Assembly: GCA_948470475.1 (NCBI GenBank)
Contig: OX419335.1
Coordinates: forward strand, 41,663,025-41,727,024
Source of the DNA: Galaxea fascicularis
Taxonomy: Eukaryota > Cnidaria > Anthozoa > Scleractinia > Euphylliidae
Length of the DNA: 64,000 nt
Direction of reading: 5' to 3'
The translations under genes and the position numbers were made by a program. Numbering within the stretch: position 1 is the first letter of the stretch; each line of letters opens with the position of its first letter. Shown in pieces: positions 62,953 to 64,000 of this stretch. The notes beneath the pieces were generated by a model. The model was not told the origin of the DNA and ran no database searches. It saw only the letters and a list, made by a program, of their open reading frames with translations.

Positions 62953-63882
62953 GCAGACCACTGTTAGAGTGTCAAACGAGGTAAGATGATGAGTGGATCA
63001 GAAACATATCGTTTTTAGCGAGAGAAACTTACTCTTTTTATTGCCAAAATGTGCAAAATTAGATGCCGAAAATATAAAAATAAACTATGTCCAAAATGCC
63101 TCTCAAGACGCAAGAAAACGCATTTCTGAAGTTTTCAATTTCCCTACGACCTCCCTCCCGCCTTTATGTGCGCCATTTTATACTAGGGAAATTTTAACGA
63201 GGCCCAGCGAGGTCGACATAACTGGTGAGGAGTAATGTGATTAAAAAGTGTGAGATTAATTTAAAAAATAATTCTGATTGATGTTGATTTCAGTGTTGTC
63301 TTGCTACTCCCCACAAAAAATCGAATCCCCGTTACAATGGCCAATCACATTGTCAACTCACGGCTGTTGATAAAACCAAAACCTCTAAATGAATTGCTTG
63401 GTGCCAAAGAACAGTTTGACTTTGCATCCCAACATTAGTATTTTTATATCGTGAAAACGGTACGAAAACCTGACGAGATAATTAAAGATTGCGCCAATTG
63501 GTTTGTCTTAACCTTCGTAAACTACTTAATTAAGCTACTTAAGCGTTCAAGCATTTTTCTGCCAAAGGGCGATCCAAGCTTAACCCTTTAACCCAACATG
63601 AAATTGATCAGTATGAAATTTCTCCTTGTAATATCAGCGCCTTTTAACTGAACATAGTGGTCACGAGAATTAAGAAAAGGATCAACCAAGATGAACTGAT
63701 TTCTTGATATTTAAAAAACTACTCCCCATTACTTTTACAGAAAATGTGTGTTCGCCGCATCGTGATCTTTGCCCTGAGAGTTTGAGGAACCGGCTCTATT
63801 ATCAATGTATTATCCAAAAATAAAACTATCGGAGGGAGATAGAGCAAATGATTGTTCCTGTTGTTTGATTCCGGCCCACATC
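62953..63882. repeat. Segmental repeat A, copy 2
   Basis: Direct copy of 59968-60863, offset about 2.99 kb, with small indels. It is followed almost at once by repeat B copy 2, whereas copy 1 of A is separated from B by about 1.7 kb. Confidence 0.9.
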
Positions 63883-63901
63883 TTTAGAAAACAACACACA
63901 T

Positions 63902-64000
63902 TTATTGCATCAGCTTATTATACAACCGTTTGGTAAATAGCTAGTGTTTATTGTAAACGTGCTGGCAAAATCTGACATAGTTGAGCCTATTCTAATGATC
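63902..64000. repeat. Segmental repeat B, copy 2 (cut by window end)
   Basis: Nearly identical to 62542-62640; continues beyond the window. Confidence 0.9.

Overview
The window is animal nuclear DNA. Genes are split by introns with GT..AG ends and are separated by dense, diverged repeats: MITEs, tRNA-derived SINEs, a LINE remnant, Penelope-like ends and foldback elements. Domain content (Crumbs with a canonical tail, a rhodopsin-family receptor, a CUB/cysteine-rich/multi-TM receptor-like protein, a Ly6 protein, an animal universal stress protein) and the repeat families point to a cnidarian, most likely a stony coral. The species assignment is inference; no rRNA or mitochondrial marker is present.

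Layout. 1-4061 (+): 3' part of a mitochondrial carrier gene, seven exons visible. 6692-9086 (+): four-exon universal stress protein. 10625-12298 (+): two-exon Ly6/uPAR-type, probably GPI-anchored protein. 12.5-19.1 kb: gene-poor, with a dead LINE fragment and SINEs. 19187-20215 (+): intronless protein with a degenerate DEDDh exonuclease-like domain. 20.2-23.5 kb: repeats. 23526-32395 (+): signal peptide, CUB, cysteine-rich GCC2/GCC3-like repeats and about eight TM segments, with an in-frame TAA. 35029-52001 (-): complete 13-exon Crumbs gene, predicted 2136 aa. 52.1-58.6 kb: intergenic, with MITEs, hairpins and a possible decayed exon. 58671-59678 (+): single-exon rhodopsin-type GPCR. 59.97-64.0 kb: partly tandem segmental duplication with an embedded hammerhead ribozyme motif.

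The genes do not form an operon or a shared pathway. Several concern the cell surface or polarity (Crumbs, CUB multi-TM protein, Ly6 protein, GPCR). The CUB gene and Crumbs converge tail to tail about 2.6 kb apart.

Most notable: (i) the full-length Crumbs with an extra N-terminal LamG-like module, about 34 EGF-like modules, a polybasic furin-like site and the conserved FERM/PDZ tail; (ii) the internal TAA in the CUB multi-TM gene, whose downstream reading frame is intact; (iii) a hammerhead ribozyme with all core nucleotides near 61.2 kb; (iv) an exonuclease-fold protein that has lost three of its five catalytic residues; (v) several palindromic transposons whose target-site duplications can be read directly. 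Exon coordinates were derived by hand from phase and splice consensus; no transcript or database search was possible.
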